A stretch of 64,000 nt of DNA from Nioella aestuarii. Its GTDB lineage: Bacteria; Pseudomonadota; Alphaproteobacteria; Rhodobacterales; Rhodobacteraceae. Positions within the stretch are counted from its first letter, which is position 1. Every line of letters begins with the position of its first letter. The stretch is taken from NCBI RefSeq assembly GCF_050896395.1, contig NZ_JBPBBA010000013.1:22606-86605 (forward strand). The letters are read 5' to 3'. Under the pieces are notes generated by a model. It had not been told where the DNA came from. It did no database searches and was given only the letters and a program-made list of their open reading frames with translations. Shown in pieces: positions 8,723 to 17,256 of the stretch. The position numbers and the translations under genes are program-made.

Positions 8723-9880
8723 TCAGCCGACGCCGTCGCGCTGAAGTTCCGCCAGGAAAAACCCGTCCGAGGCCGCAGGCGGCTGGAAACGGTGGGACTG
8801 AAGCACAGCCCATCCGGGCGCTGACTGAGCTGCCTCGACCACGGCTTCATTCTCCGATCGCAACAAGGAACAGGTCATGTAAACAAGGCGTCCGCCGGGC
8901 CTGACAAGCCTTTGTGCTTGCTCAACAATCTGGCGTTGGATTCGCCCCAGTTCCGCCAGCCTATCCGGGGTGAGCCGCCATTTCGCCTCTGGGTCGCGCC
9001 GCCATGTGCCCGACCCGGAACACGGCACATCGCACAGGACCAGATCATAGGGCGCGTGATCGTCGGCGCGCGTGGCGGTTGTCAGGACGACGCCCGCACG
9101 GTCTGCGCGCGCAGGGATATCGGACATTCGCGCCGGAACCGCGTCATGCACATAGATCTGCGCATCGGACACAGCGGCAATCGCCAGCGCTTTGCCGCCA
9201 CCTCCGGCGCAGAAATCCAGCACCCGACCGGATTGCGGCCATACCACCGCTGCGCACGCCATCTGCACCGAAAGATCCTGAATCTCTACCAATCCCCCAA
9301 GATAGGTCGCGGACAGCCGCAGGCGCCGGTCACCTTCCACAACCATCAGCGCCCCGGAAAGCCCGCAGGTTTCCGTTATAATTCCGTCGCTTGCCAGATG
9401 ATCTTGAACTTCACCAACCGCTGCCTTGCGCAGATTGACCCGCAGATAGAGCGGGGCGCGGCCTTGCAGGGACGCAACCACATCATCGGCCGCGTCGCCC
9501 AGACTTTCCCGCAGCGGATCATGCAGCCAGTCCGGCACATCCAGCCACGGATCAGAGGCGACAGCCGCAGGAGGCACCTGCTCATCCGGGCTTAACGGCG
9601 ATGGCGCATGACCCTCGCCCGAAAAGACCGCCTCCGGATTTTGCCCCTGGACCCGCATCAGCCCCAGCATCAGGCCACGACCGTCTGTGCTGCCATTAGC
9701 CTCGCACGCGCCCAACCGGCGCAGCACGTCATAGACATGGTCGCGAATGGCGGCCCGGTCCTTGGACCCGGCATAGCGTGCGCCGCGAGCCCAGGTGGTC
9801 AGAGCCTTTTCCGCCGGGGTGCCAGCACGCCACCGATCCAGCACCTCAATCGCTGCGGCAACACGCGCAGCCGGGGTCAT
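8723..9880 (-). CDS. RsmB-type 16S rRNA (cytosine-C5) methyltransferase
   Basis: This 385-residue protein has an N-terminal NusB-like region (about residues 1-90) and a C-terminal SAM-dependent methyltransferase of the RsmB/NOP2 family. The SAM-binding motif is VLDFCAGGGGKAL. Both catalytic cysteines are visible, in DVPCSGSGTWRRDPE and YMTCSLLRSEN. It is predicted to methylate cytosine in rRNA. The gene starts 31 bp after the guaB stop in the same direction, so it may be the second gene of a guaB operon. Which rRNA position is modified cannot be told. Confidence 0.9.
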   Translation of the reverse strand: MTPAARVAAAIEVLDRWRAGTPAEKALTTWARGARYAGSKDRAAIRDHVYDVLRRLGACEANGSTDGRGLMLGLMRVQGQNPEAVFSGEGHAPSPLSPDEQVPPAAVASDPWLDVPDWLHDPLRESLGDAADDVVASLQGRAPLYLRVNLRKAAVGEVQDHLASDGIITETCGLSGALMVVEGDRRLRLSATYLGGLVEIQDLSVQMACAAVVWPQSGRVLDFCAGGGGKALAIAAVSDAQIYVHDAVPARMSDIPARADRAGVVLTTATRADDHAPYDLVLCDVPCSGSGTWRRDPEAKWRLTPDRLAELGRIQRQIVEQAQRLVRPGGRLVYMTCSLLRSENEAVVEAAQSAPGWAVLQSHRFQPPAASDGFFLAELQRDGVG

Positions 9881-9911
9881 GACTTCACCTTAAGTTCAGC
9901 GCACAATATGC

Positions 9912-11366
9912 TCATCCGAAACGATAATTCGGGCTTTCGCGCGTGATCTGCACGTCATGCACATGGCTTTCCTTCAGCCCGGCCCCCGTGATCCGCACGA
10001 ACTGACATCCACCGCGCATTTCTTCCACGGTGGCAGAGCCGGTATAGCCCATAGCGGCCCGCAGACCGCCGACCAGCTGGTGCACAACTGCGCTGGCCGA
10101 TCCCTTGTAAGGCACCTGCCCCTCGATCCCCTCGGGCACCAGCTTGTCACTGGCCGCATCCTTCTGGAAATACCGGTCGGCAGAACCGCGCGCCATGGCG
10201 CCAAGCGACCCCATCCCACGATAGGATTTGAACGAACGGCCCTGATAGAGAATGACCTCGCCGGGGCTTTCATCGGTGCCCGCGATCATGCTGCCCACCA
10301 TGGCACAGCTTGCGCCCGCCGCGATGGCCTTGGCAAAATCGCCGGAATACTTGATGCCGCCATCTGCAATCACGGGCGTCCCGGTCTCTGCGGCGGCCTT
10401 TGCGCAATCCATGATCGCGGTCAGCTGTGGTACGCCCACACCTGCCACGATCCGCGTCGTGCAGATAGAGCCCGGCCCGATCCCCACCTTGACCGCGTCC
10501 GCACCAGCGTCGATCAGGGCGCGAGTGGCCTCACCCGTGGCGACATTGCCGGCAATGACCTGCACCTTGTTGGACAGACGCTTGGCCCGCTTGACTGCGT
10601 CGATGACGCCCGCGGAATGGCCATGTGCCGTGTCCACAACGACGATATCCACGCCGGACTCGATCAGCGCCTCGGTCCGTTCAAACCCGGAATCACCAAC
10701 TGACGTCGCGGCGGCCACGCGCAGGCGGCCAAGCTCGTCCTTGCAGGCCGTCGGGTTCAGCACCGCCTGTTCCGTGTCCTTCAGCGTCAGCAGCCCGGTC
10801 AGCTTGCCATTCCCGTCATGCACCAGCAGCTTTTCGATCCGCCGCGCCCGCATCAACGATTTGGCTTCCTCCAGATCGGCCGGTTCCGCCAACATGGCAA
10901 GGTTGTTCGAGGTCATCATGACATGCACCGGCGTGTCATCGGACGACGCAAAGCGCATATCCCGATTGGTCAGGATCCCCACAACGCGGCCTTCGGCATC
11001 GACAACCGGGAAGCCGGTGAAATTGTACCTTTCCACCAAGGCTTTGGCGTCCGCCAGCGTCTGGTCGACCCGCAGCGTCACGGGGTTATAGACAATCCCG
11101 CTTTCAAACCGCTTCACCCGCCGCACCTCGCGAGACTGCTCCTCAACGCCCAGGTTCTTGTGAAGCACCCCCATGCCACCGGCCTGCGCCATGGCAATCG
11201 CCATGCGGGCTTCGGTCACCGTGTCCATTGCAGAGGACAGCAACGGGATATTCATCTTGATGGATTTGGTGACAAATGTGCGGGTGTCGGCTGCGCTCGG
11301 CAGAACCGAGGATGCACCGGGAACAAGCAGGACGTCGTCGAAGGTAAGTGCCTCGCGAATCTCCAT
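9912..11366 (-). CDS. guaB: Inosine-5'-monophosphate dehydrogenase
   Basis: This 484-residue protein oxidises IMP to XMP with NAD, the committed step to guanine nucleotides. It starts MEIREALTFDDVLLVPG, has a tandem CBS region at about residues 90-210, and carries the catalytic Cys in GPGSICTTRIVAGVG. The flap and C-terminal region include YKGSASAVVHQLVGGLRAAMGYTG. The ATG at 11366 with GGAGG five bases upstream is chosen; an in-frame TTG four codons earlier lies on the ribosome binding site. Together with guaA at 38555 it completes IMP to GMP. Confidence 0.97.
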   Translation of the reverse strand: MEIREALTFDDVLLVPGASSVLPSAADTRTFVTKSIKMNIPLLSSAMDTVTEARMAIAMAQAGGMGVLHKNLGVEEQSREVRRVKRFESGIVYNPVTLRVDQTLADAKALVERYNFTGFPVVDAEGRVVGILTNRDMRFASSDDTPVHVMMTSNNLAMLAEPADLEEAKSLMRARRIEKLLVHDGNGKLTGLLTLKDTEQAVLNPTACKDELGRLRVAAATSVGDSGFERTEALIESGVDIVVVDTAHGHSAGVIDAVKRAKRLSNKVQVIAGNVATGEATRALIDAGADAVKVGIGPGSICTTRIVAGVGVPQLTAIMDCAKAAAETGTPVIADGGIKYSGDFAKAIAAGASCAMVGSMIAGTDESPGEVILYQGRSFKSYRGMGSLGAMARGSADRYFQKDAASDKLVPEGIEGQVPYKGSASAVVHQLVGGLRAAMGYTGSATVEEMRGGCQFVRITGAGLKESHVHDVQITRESPNYRFG

Positions 11367-11470
11367 AAGGGCCTCCAAGGCTGGGAGTTTCAGTTGGCAC
11401 GTCCCTATCTCATGGGTTTGGACGAAGGGAAAGCCCTAAATCCGGCGTCTGGGACGGATTGGCGCGGGGT

Positions 11471-12172
11471 TCAGCCGCGAAAGCCGGTCGCCACGACGAA
11501 TTTTTCCGAGGAATCGGAGCGGCTGGCACCGGGCTTCACATTGACGACCTTCTTGAACTTCTGCTTCAGCATCTGCTGCAGATCACCTTCGGCGCCGCCA
11601 GCAAGAACCTTGGCCACAAAGGTGCCGCCCTCCTCCAGCACATCGAAGGCGAAATAGGCAGCGGCCTCACACAATGCGATGATCCGCAAATGGTCGGTCT
11701 GCTTGTGCCCGGAGGCTGACGCCGCCATGTCGCTCATCACAACATCTGCCTTGCCGCCAAGCCAAGCCTTCACCTTCTCATCGGCATCGTCTTCCATGAA
11801 ATCGAGCTGGTGGATCTCGCAGCCTGCGATCGGCTCCACCTCTTGCAGATCAACACCCATAATGGTGCCCACCCGCTTGCCCTGCTTCTCGCCAAGTGCA
11901 TTCACGCGCTGAACCGCCACCTGGCACCAGCCGCCGGGGGCACAGCCAAGGTCCACAACCCGCGCGCCGGGTACCAGAAAGCGAAACTTGTCATCCAGCT
12001 CAAGGATCTTGAAGGCCGCCCGCCCGCGATATCCCTCGCGCTTGGCGCGCTGGACATACGGGTCGTTCAGCTGACGCTCCAGCCACAGCGTCGAGGACAG
12101 TTTCCGCCCCCGCGCCGTCTTGACCTTGACCCGCAAATCGCGCTGCCCGCGCCCGCTTGTGTTCTTTGCCAT
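11471..12172 (-). CDS. rlmE: 23S rRNA (uridine-2552-2'-O)-methyltransferase
   Basis: This 233-residue FtsJ/RlmE protein 2'-O-methylates U2552 in the A-loop of 23S rRNA, acting late in 50S assembly. The basic N-terminus is followed by SAM motif VVDLGCAPGGWCQVA at about residues 92-106, the acidic motif VMSDMAA and the lysine-rich FVAKVLAGGAEGDL strand. KDKE-type catalytic residues can be placed along these motifs. It follows ppx/gppA in the same direction across a 192-bp gap that contains a repeat copy. Confidence 0.93.
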   Translation of the reverse strand: MAKNTSGRGQRDLRVKVKTARGRKLSSTLWLERQLNDPYVQRAKREGYRGRAAFKILELDDKFRFLVPGARVVDLGCAPGGWCQVAVQRVNALGEKQGKRVGTIMGVDLQEVEPIAGCEIHQLDFMEDDADEKVKAWLGGKADVVMSDMAASASGHKQTDHLRIIALCEAAAYFAFDVLEEGGTFVAKVLAGGAEGDLQQMLKQKFKKVVNVKPGASRSDSSEKFVVATGFRG

Positions 12173-12219
12173 TGCCGTCGCCTTTCCAACGCCTCCCCAT
12201 ATAAGGCTGCTTCCGTCAA

Positions 12220-12362
12220 AGAAAGCCCCTGCCCCTTCTTCTTGGCGAAAATACTCCCGGGGTCTGGGGTGGAACCCGAAGCGGGCCGACGATCCCTACC
12301 GCCAGGGAGGGTGAGGAGGTACGCCCCCGGGTCGACGCCGTCAGGCGGCGAAACCGCCCTAA
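12220..12362 (-). repeat. Dispersed intergenic repeat, copy 2
   Basis: On the minus strand it begins AGGGCGGTTTCGCCGCC two bases after the ppx/gppA stop. It runs through CGGCGTCGACCCGGGGGCG and ends with a GGGAGTATTTTCGCC..AAGAAG segment. Both ends match the copies at 26437-26627 and 29618-29805, while the middle has diverged. Confidence 0.55.
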
Positions 12363-12364
12363 AC

Positions 12365-13540
12365 TCAGAACGGCCCGTCCTCCAGAACCCCGTCCGAGGA
12401 CATCTGCGCATACAGCAACCCCTCGCGCAGCCCCCGGTCTGCAACACTCAGCCGGTCCGTGGGCCAGGCGCGCAGCAGCGCCTGCAAAATGGCCGATCCC
12501 GACATGATCAGCGAATGCCGGTCGCGCCCGATCCGCGGATCACGGCGGCGGCCGGTTGGGCCAAGCGACAGGTAATCCTGAATCACAGAATCGATCTGGT
12601 CCGAGGTCATCCTGAGCCCGTCCACCTTGTTTCGGTCATAGCGTTTGAGCCCAAGGTGAGAGGCCGCGACCGTCGTTACGGTGCCGCTTGTGCCTATGAT
12701 CTGAAACCCTTCGCGCGCCTGTTCGGCAGCATCCACATAGGGGGAAAACTCGGCCAGTTGCTCCTCGAAATACCAGCTCATCAATGCGAACCGTGCTCCG
12801 TCATCGGTCACATCGCGATAGAGATCTTTTAGCGTCGCCACCCCAAGCGGGATCGAGATCCAATCAACCACCTTGGCTTTGGGAAAGATCGTCTCGGTGT
12901 GATCGAATCCCTGATGCAACCGCATGATCGCGCGCGGGCGTTCGACGCGCGGCACACGGCTCAGGTCGATCCAGACCAGCTCGGTCGAGCCACCACCGAT
13001 ATCAACGACCAACAGTTGCTCCGTTCTGGTCGAAACAAGCGGCGCGCAGGCCACCACCGCAAGCCGCGCCTCTTCCTCGGGCTGGATGATCTCCAGGTTC
13101 AGTCCGGTATCCCGCTGCACGACGGAAATGAACTCGGCGGCATTCGTGGCGCGCCGACAGGCTTCCGTTGCAACCAGACGCATCCGTTTGACATCGTGGC
13201 GTTGCAGTTTGCTTTTACAGATCTTCAGCGCCGCCACCGTGCGGGCCATGGATTGGCGTGAGAGACGGCCCGACGCTTCCAGCCCCAAACCCAGTTGTAC
13301 GGATTTGGAAAAACTATCGACCACATGCAGCTGATTGCCCTTTGGCTGCGCGATCAGCATCCGGCAGGAATTGGTGCCAAGATCCAGGGCCGCATAAAGA
13401 TCGGCGGGATCAGGCTTTTGCGGTTGTGGCGGGGCGACGGGGGGCGCGGGAACCGCTGCAATACGCGCTGGAACGGGCGGTTGCCCTATCTCTGCGTTTT
13501 GCTGTTTCGGCTTGCCCCTGCGGGGGCGGCGACGGCCCAT
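12365..13540 (-). CDS. Ppx/GppA family exopolyphosphatase
   Basis: This 391-residue protein belongs to the ASKHA-fold Ppx/GppA family, which hydrolyses inorganic polyphosphate or pppGpp. Phosphate-binding loop 1 is YAALDLGTNSCRMLIA near residue 48, and loop 2 is VVDIGGGSTELVWID. The first 45 residues are basic and proline-rich (MGRRRPRRGKPKQQ), an extension not needed for catalysis. At this length it lacks the C-terminal HD domain of long Ppx enzymes. It precedes rlmE, probably in one transcript. The choice between Ppx and GppA activity is open. Confidence 0.88.
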   Translation of the reverse strand: MGRRRPRRGKPKQQNAEIGQPPVPARIAAVPAPPVAPPQPQKPDPADLYAALDLGTNSCRMLIAQPKGNQLHVVDSFSKSVQLGLGLEASGRLSRQSMARTVAALKICKSKLQRHDVKRMRLVATEACRRATNAAEFISVVQRDTGLNLEIIQPEEEARLAVVACAPLVSTRTEQLLVVDIGGGSTELVWIDLSRVPRVERPRAIMRLHQGFDHTETIFPKAKVVDWISIPLGVATLKDLYRDVTDDGARFALMSWYFEEQLAEFSPYVDAAEQAREGFQIIGTSGTVTTVAASHLGLKRYDRNKVDGLRMTSDQIDSVIQDYLSLGPTGRRRDPRIGRDRHSLIMSGSAILQALLRAWPTDRLSVADRGLREGLLYAQMSSDGVLEDGPF

Positions 13541-13808
13541 GGCCCCTCTCCTTCGTATCTCTCCTCCTCACGCTAACGCGTCGGCGGGATACGCACAATG
13601 GGTCAGCACCGGATCCGCACGGGCTCATCATCATCATGAGAATTTTGGGCCCGCCGCGCTCTGGCCGTCCGCGGCAACGCCGCCTATTGATTTGACAGCG
13701 CGTCGCAGGGGCGCGTTACGAGGTCGAAAACGAGACGGGCGCAAGCCCGGCCCGCGCATAGAGTGTGCCAGACAAATGCATTGCTCTGACAAGAAGGAAG
13801 CCAGCCAC

Positions 13809-14120
13809 ATGCCAGCCGTCACCATCGTTTACTGGCGCGACATACCTGCCCAGGTCATCGTCGGCAAAGGGCGCAAAGGGGCGAAAGCGCCTCTGCCCGA
13901 ACGCTTCGAGCAAGCCATCGACCGGGCAGCTATGAAGGTTGGGGCGAAGGATGACGACGCATATATGTCCGGCTTTCGCAAAGCAGAGCCCTTCGAGGTC
14001 GAAGGAGACCCGCAGGAGGTCGCAAATGCTCAAGCTGCCGCCATCGATGCCGAATACGACGCGGACAGGTTGAAGCGGCTGATTGCAAATGACGGCAACG
14101 CCGAAGCGCCCGCCGAATGA
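13809..14120 (+). CDS. Virulence-factor family small protein (PF13769-like)
   Basis: This is a 103-residue soluble protein starting MPAVTIVYWRDIPAQVIVGKG. It is acidic and alanine-rich at the C-terminus (QAAAIDAEYDADRL). It resembles a small family labelled virulence factor by database convention, without any demonstrated role in virulence. Its stop overlaps the start of the MetF-like gene (ATGA at 14117-14120), so it is translationally coupled to the one-carbon genes downstream. A role in that pathway is an inference from context only. Confidence 0.72.
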   Translation: MPAVTIVYWRDIPAQVIVGKGRKGAKAPLPERFEQAIDRAAMKVGAKDDDAYMSGFRKAEPFEVEGDPQEVANAQAAAIDAEYDADRLKRLIANDGNAEAPAE

Positions 14121-15088
14121 CCACCGCCCCGCCACCCTCGTTTTGGGAGAAACTGATGGCCCTGCTCAAATTCCGCTCTTCCGCCGCCCCGGCGGCCCCC
14201 GCCGGCAACCCGGCCGCGCTTGAGGCCTTTCTTCAGGGCTATTCCATCGAGGTGATGCCGCGCACCGCCGAAAAGGTGGAAAACTTCCGCGACCTGCTGC
14301 CCGAAGGCACCCGCGTCTATATCGCCCATATCGAAGGCACGCCGATTGCCGACATGGTCGCCACCGCCAAGCGGATCAAGGGCGAAGGCTTCGACGTCAT
14401 GCCGCATTTCCCGGCCCGTATCATCAAGGATGCAGCGACCCTGGAAAACTGGATCGCCATGTACCAGGGCGAGGCGGATGTGAAGCAGGCGCTGTTGCTG
14501 GCCGGTGGCGTGGAAAAGCCCCACGGCGATTTCCACAGCTCCATGCAGCTGATGGAAACCGGCCTCTTTGACAAGGCGGGTTTCAAGCGCCTGCACGTGG
14601 CAGGCCACCCCGAGGGCAACCGCGACATTGACCCCAAGGGCGGCGACGCGGTGGTGATGGAGGCGCTGCGCTGGAAACAGGCGTTTTCCGAGCGCACCGA
14701 TGCCGACATGGCCCTGGCCACACAATTCGCGTTCGAAGCAGGCCCGGTCATCGAATGGGCCAACCGCCTGTCTGCCGAGGGTATCAAGCTGCCGATTCAT
14801 ATCGGCATCGCCGGCCCCGCCAAGCTGCAAACCCTGATCAAGTTCGCCATCGCCTGCGGTGTCGGCCCGTCGCTGAAAGTGCTGCAAAAGCGCGCCAAGG
14901 ACGTGACTAAGCTGCTGTTGCCGTTTGAACCGCACGAGATCCTCAACGAACTGGCCGCCCACAAGGCCGCCAATCCCGATTTCAACATCGAGAAGGTCCA
15001 CTTCTTCCCGCTCGGTGGCATCAAAACCAATGCCCAGTGGGCCATCGACAATGGCGGTGCTTCCGGCACCCCCGCCAACCAGAACTGA
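14117..15088 (+). CDS. Methylenetetrahydrofolate reductase-like protein
   Basis: This 323-residue protein has a MetF-type (beta/alpha)8 barrel. The stretch YSIEVMPRTAEKV aligns with the FEFFPPR strand of MetF, so the catalytic Glu appears retained. A barrel pattern follows (VYIAHIEGTPIADMVATAKRI). At the position where MetF has the RGD loop, this protein reads LLLAGGVEKPHGDF, so the flavin-contacting Asp may be missing. It lies 10 bp before a methyltetrahydrofolate methyltransferase gene and overlaps the upstream gene by 4 bp. It probably handles methyl- or methylene-tetrahydrofolate; standard reductase activity is uncertain. Confidence 0.8.
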   Translation: MTTAPPPSFWEKLMALLKFRSSAAPAAPAGNPAALEAFLQGYSIEVMPRTAEKVENFRDLLPEGTRVYIAHIEGTPIADMVATAKRIKGEGFDVMPHFPARIIKDAATLENWIAMYQGEADVKQALLLAGGVEKPHGDFHSSMQLMETGLFDKAGFKRLHVAGHPEGNRDIDPKGGDAVVMEALRWKQAFSERTDADMALATQFAFEAGPVIEWANRLSAEGIKLPIHIGIAGPAKLQTLIKFAIACGVGPSLKVLQKRAKDVTKLLLPFEPHEILNELAAHKAANPDFNIEKVHFFPLGGIKTNAQWAIDNGGASGTPANQN

Positions 15089-15098
15089 GAAAGAGCCA

Positions 15099-16064
15099 AT
15101 GACCCGTACCGTCCTCGAATCCAAATCCAAGACCGTCGTCATCGGCTTTGACGAGCCCTTCTGCGTCATCGGCGAACGCATCAACCCCACGGGCCGCAAA
15201 AAGCTGGCTGCCGAACTGGAAGCGGGCGATTTCTCGACCGTCGAAAAGGACGCGCTGGAACAGGTGGCCTGCGGGGCCATGGTGCTCGATGTGAACGCGG
15301 GCGTGGTCTACAACTCCAATCCGAACCCCAACGAAACCGAGCCGCCGCTGATGCGCCGGATGATCGAGCTGGTGCAAGGGTTGGTCGATGTGCCGCTCTG
15401 CATCGACAGCTCGGTTCCCGGCGCTTTGGAGGCGGGCCTTGCCGCAGCAGAGGGCCGTCCGCTGCTGAACTCCGTCACCGGCGAGGAAGACCGGCTGGAA
15501 CTGGTTCTGCCGCTGGTCAAGAAATACAACGTGCCGGTGGTGGCAATCTCGAACGACGACACCGGTATTTCCGAAGATCCGGATGTGCGCTTCGAGGTGG
15601 CAAAGAAGATCGTCCAGCGCGCAGCTGATTTCGGCATTCCAGCCCATGACATCGTGGTCGACCCGCTGGTGATGCCCGTGGGCGCCATGGCAACGGCCGG
15701 TCAGCAGGTCTTTGCCCTTGTCCGTCGTCTGCGCGAGGAACTGGGTGTGAACACCACCTGTGGCGCGTCCAACATCAGCTTCGGCCTGCCCAACCGCCAC
15801 GGCATCAACGCGGCCTTCCTGCCGATGGCCATCGGCGCAGGCATGACCAGCGCCATCATGAACCCGGTGCGCCCGGTAGAGATGGAGGCGATCAACGCCG
15901 CCAACTTCCTGATGAACCACGATCCCAATGGCGGTAAGTGGATCAACTTTGCCAAAGTGCTGGACGCGACCAAAGAAGGCACGCCGTTCCCCGAGGCCGC
16001 AGCAGCAGCCATGGCCGCAGGCGGCGGCCGGGGTGGGCGCCGCGGTGGACGTCGCCGCGCTTAA
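15099..16064 (+). CDS. Methyltetrahydrofolate:corrinoid methyltransferase
   Basis: This 321-residue protein has a pterin-binding TIM barrel (CVIGERINPTGRKKLAAEL, GAMVLDVNAG, CIDSSVPGALEAGL, DPLVMPVG, TTCGASNISFGLPNR). This is the MeTr/AcsE-type fold that moves a methyl group between tetrahydrofolate and the cobalt of a corrinoid protein. The ATG at 15099 lies 10 bp after the MetF-like gene, and the GAAAGAG upstream can serve as ribosome binding site. The last 14 residues are almost only Gly and Arg (GGGRGGRRGGRRRA), which is not part of the barrel. With the RACo-like gene at 17257 it forms a corrinoid methyl-transfer set. Confidence 0.9.
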   Translation: MTRTVLESKSKTVVIGFDEPFCVIGERINPTGRKKLAAELEAGDFSTVEKDALEQVACGAMVLDVNAGVVYNSNPNPNETEPPLMRRMIELVQGLVDVPLCIDSSVPGALEAGLAAAEGRPLLNSVTGEEDRLELVLPLVKKYNVPVVAISNDDTGISEDPDVRFEVAKKIVQRAADFGIPAHDIVVDPLVMPVGAMATAGQQVFALVRRLREELGVNTTCGASNISFGLPNRHGINAAFLPMAIGAGMTSAIMNPVRPVEMEAINAANFLMNHDPNGGKWINFAKVLDATKEGTPFPEAAAAAMAAGGGRGGRRGGRRRA

Positions 16065-16099
16065 TCCGTCGTTGACCTGACATGGGCGAAGGTGGCTGC

Positions 16100-16330
16100 A
16101 TGAGCTATCTTCGCCCGATTCACCGTAATGACATATGGTTAGACCAAATCTTCTCCGCAAAAGCTGCGATGAGAGGTGGTGTCATTCGTCGAAGCAAAGG
16201 CGATGTCGAACGCAAGATCGGCCGCTCCCGCCTTGAGCTGGAAGTTCGAAAGCGTGGATTTCATTTGGTCGAAGCCGGCGATCAATTCATCATTATCTGT
16301 GACCGAGGTGAGATCCGGATTGTTTGCTGA
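16100..16330 (+). CDS. Small conserved protein of unknown function
   Basis: This 76-residue protein begins MSYLRPIHRNDIWLDQIFSAKAA and contains VIRRSKGDVERKIGR and RGFHLVEAGDQFIIIC. I chose the ATG at 16100, which has AAGGTGG six bases upstream, rather than the ATG at 16082. Similar short proteins in Rhodobacterales are sometimes named phosphoribosylanthranilate isomerase in databases, but this is far too short for that enzyme. It lies 35 bp after the methyltetrahydrofolate methyltransferase gene in the same direction. Its role is unknown. Confidence 0.7.
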   Translation: MSYLRPIHRNDIWLDQIFSAKAAMRGGVIRRSKGDVERKIGRSRLELEVRKRGFHLVEAGDQFIIICDRGEIRIVC

Positions 16331-16388
16331 GAAAAATCTTCGAGAAGATTTTTCTGGGATGGTTGAAGAATTTTCCAGAAAAATCTTC
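16330..16388 (+). repeat. Perfect 12-bp inverted repeat with a third copy of one arm
   Basis: AGAAAAATCTTC at 16330-16341 is followed after 2 nt by its exact inverse at 16344-16355. A third copy of AGAAAAATCTTC lies at 16377-16388, followed by TTTCCCC. The middle arm can pair with either outer arm, giving two mutually exclusive hairpins. It overlaps the stop of the 76-residue gene. Confidence 0.7.
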
Positions 16389-16444
16389 TTTCCCCGCTCG
16401 AAACACCATACCTACGGGGCTCAACCTTCCTTCTCGGCGAACCA

Positions 16445-17152
16445 ATGACAGAGAGCACGGAGATAGAAAGCGCCCCGCCGTCATGGCGCGAGTCCCTGCC
16501 CCGTCTGGCTGTGAAGCTGGTCGTGCTGGTCGCTATCGTGGTCCTGTCACATGTCATCATCGACTATTCGCTGACATGGGCAGAGAGCCTCCCCGCCCAA
16601 GCCGAGGCCCGGATGGAGCGGCTGATTCTCCTTGCCGTTTTCGTCACTTACGCTTTGCTCATCGCTCTGCCCTTTGTGCCAGGTATCGAGATCGCCATCG
16701 CGCTTCTGGTACTGCGCGGCCCGGAATTTGCCTTGCCTATCTATTTTGCGACCCTGGGGGGCCTGTCGCTCGCGTTTCTTGCAGGGCGCCTCGTTCCCAT
16801 CCGATCTCTCAAACGGTTCTTTCTAGACCTGCATCTTGCGAAAGCCGCAGCCCTCGTCGATCGCCTTGGCCCCATGTCCCCCGCGCAACGGGTCCGAGAG
16901 CTGCAACGCTCACTCCCACGCAAACATGCGCGTTTCGCCCTGCGCTACCGCTATGTCGGACTGGCGCTGCTGATCAACTTGCCCGGCTCCGGCCTGATTG
17001 GAGGCGGCGGTGGCATCTGTCTGATGGCCGGGATGAGCGGTGTCTTCACCCCGCGCGTTACCCTACCCACCATTGCCATTGCCATCCTGCCCTTCCCACT
17101 ATTCATGTGGTTTGCAGGCTCCAGCGGTCTTATGCCCTGGCTGCCAGCATAG
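16445..17152 (+). CDS. Polytopic membrane protein, possibly VTT/DedA-like
   Basis: This 235-residue protein has about five hydrophobic segments (near residues 22-42, 60-80, 85-115, 170-195 and 205-225). The central stretch ALPFVPGIEIAIALL..GPEFALPIYFATLGG recalls VTT/DedA-type re-entrant loops, and a glycine-rich LPGSGLIGGGGG segment follows. No transport substrate can be inferred. It is placed between the small 76-residue gene and the corrinoid activator gene, all in one direction, with a 104-bp gap to the next gene. Confidence 0.6.
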   Translation: MTESTEIESAPPSWRESLPRLAVKLVVLVAIVVLSHVIIDYSLTWAESLPAQAEARMERLILLAVFVTYALLIALPFVPGIEIAIALLVLRGPEFALPIYFATLGGLSLAFLAGRLVPIRSLKRFFLDLHLAKAAALVDRLGPMSPAQRVRELQRSLPRKHARFALRYRYVGLALLINLPGSGLIGGGGGICLMAGMSGVFTPRVTLPTIAIAILPFPLFMWFAGSSGLMPWLPA

Positions 17153-17256
17153 CCCGTTTTTGTGCCCCATGCCGCAACCCGGCCGGAAATTGACGTTTCG
17201 CTCCTTTCGCTTACCCACCAACGCGTTAAAACCATCCGCAAAGGAAAGGCGAGCGC

